Source: Flavobacterium sp. (lineage in GTDB: Bacteria; Bacteroidota; Bacteroidia; Flavobacteriales; Flavobacteriaceae). Taken from it: DNA of 5,873 bases. Shown one piece after another: positions 5,633 through 5,873 of this stretch. Within the stretch, counting starts at the first letter, position 1. Each line of letters begins with the position of its first letter. The stretch is from the NCBI GenBank assembly GCA_030152225.1, contig JASLHL010000340.1:1-5873 (forward strand). Reading direction: 5' to 3'. The notes under the pieces were generated by a model, which was given only the letters and a program-made list of their open reading frames with translations, did not search any database and was not told where the DNA came from. A program made the position numbers and the translations under genes.

Positions 5633-5664
5633 GACGAGATGATGAGATGATGAGATGGTGAGTA
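5633..5664. repeat. Octanucleotide microsatellite (GATGAGAT)n
   Basis: Four consecutive 8-base units, GACGAGAT, GATGAGAT, GATGAGAT and GGTGAGTA, form a purine-rich tract on the plus strand. A related TGTGAGAT lies just upstream at 5623-5630. The two central units are identical. Such tracts can change copy number by slippage. Confidence 0.75.
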
Positions 5665-5688
5665 AATCAATAAATAGGCTGTTTTCGG

Positions 5689-5744
5689 TTTCCCTTCTCC
5701 CTTCTCCCATCTCCAGTAAAGGGATTAGATATCCCATTTTGGGG
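5689..5744. repeat. Pyrimidine-rich 56-bp direct repeat, copy A
   Basis: The unit starts TTTCCCTTCTCCCTTCTCCC, continues with ATCTCCAGTAAA, a GGGAT-TAGAT-ATCCC hairpin (5721-5735), and CATTTTGGGG. It differs from copy B at only about two of 56 positions. On the minus strand the start holds three closely spaced GGG runs, so a G-quadruplex is conceivable but a fourth nearby GGG run is missing. Confidence 0.8.
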
Positions 5745-5757
5745 TATATAGACACAA

Positions 5758-5810
5758 AGAAAAAACAATACCTCGCTACACTCGACATTGTGCTTTTTTA
5801 AAAAGGTATT
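5758..5810 (+). other. Spacer with overlapping alternative stem-loops, one terminator-like
   Basis: ACAAT (5765-5769) pairs with ATTGT (5787-5791), followed by GC and six T residues (5794-5799), which has a weak terminator shape. AATACC (5767-5772) pairs instead with GGTATT (5805-5810), so the two stems exclude each other. The loop contains the TCGCTACACTCGA stretch. A regulatory switch is possible but not supported by any downstream gene in the window. Confidence 0.3.
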
Positions 5811-5816
5811 TTCTCA

Positions 5817-5873
5817 TTTCCCTTCTCCCTTCTCCCATCTCCAGTAAAGGGATTTGATATCCCATTTGGGGGA
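5817..5873. repeat. Pyrimidine-rich 56-bp direct repeat, copy B (runs to window end)
   Basis: This is the second copy, 128 bases downstream of copy A. It has the same pyrimidine start, the same ATCTCCAGTAAA linker and a GGGAT-TTGAT-ATCCC hairpin (5849-5863), then CATTTGGGGG. It ends at or beyond the window edge, so more units may follow. Confidence 0.8.

Larger units (their letters stand above)
5323..5873. other. Repeat-rich non-coding region
   Basis: No convincing gene is seen on either strand to the window end. The region is filled with the repeat families listed separately: a tandem 65-bp unit, a GATGAGAT microsatellite, a REP-like hairpin and a pyrimidine-rich dispersed repeat. A weak terminator for the large gene may be formed by AATC-TTC-GATT followed by TGTTTTT in the first tandem copy (about 5382-5399). 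Confidence 0.6.

Noticed and set aside
5334..5873. A CRISPR array, suggested by the multiple repeats
   Set aside because: The units belong to different families with different lengths and spacings. There are only two copies of each, no constant repeat-spacer pattern, and no cas gene in the window.

Overview
The window is AT-rich DNA that looks like a member of the Bacteroidota, probably a flavobacterial or sphingobacterial relative. The evidence is the weak, A-rich translation starts, a match to the Bacteroidota -7 promoter consensus (TANNTTTG) ahead of one gene, and an XRE regulator of a type I know mainly from this phylum. It has the character of an accessory region: mostly genes of unknown function, long non-coding gaps full of inverted repeats, and no housekeeping gene.

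Layout. Positions 1-576 (minus strand) hold the first 192 residues of a protein cut by the window edge. Its sequence resembles the N-terminal, possibly nuclease-like, domain of very large bacterial proteins suspected to act in phage defence. A 712-bp gap follows (577-1288). It contains a dense cluster of stem-loops (849-1080), including a composite 58-bp hairpin, that resembles a mobile-element origin or another structured element rather than a gene. Positions 1289-2820 hold two plus-strand genes of unknown function, 77 bp apart, that look like one transcription unit. The first is all-helical in character; the second has a C-terminal hydrophobic helix. A 332-bp AT-rich gap ends in a strong terminator.

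The right half begins with a divergent pair: an XRE-type regulator on the minus strand (3153-3548) and a large plus-strand gene (3727-5322). The large protein reads as two tandem copies of a two-domain unit, an alpha/beta nucleotidyltransferase-like half followed by a helical HEPN-like half. A striking hairpin ends five bases before its start codon. The last 550 bp are non-coding and carry several repeat families: a 65-bp tandem duplication, an 8-bp microsatellite, a REP-like hairpin, and two nearly identical 56-bp pyrimidine-rich repeats spaced 128 bp apart.

How the genes may work together is inference. The left part (possible nuclease/NTPase gene plus a two-gene unknown cassette beside an oriT-like structure) looks like an acquired defence or mobile segment, and by eye it is more AT-rich than the large gene on the right. 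The XRE regulator probably controls itself and perhaps the divergent HEPN-like gene. No complete known defence system can be named from the sequence alone.
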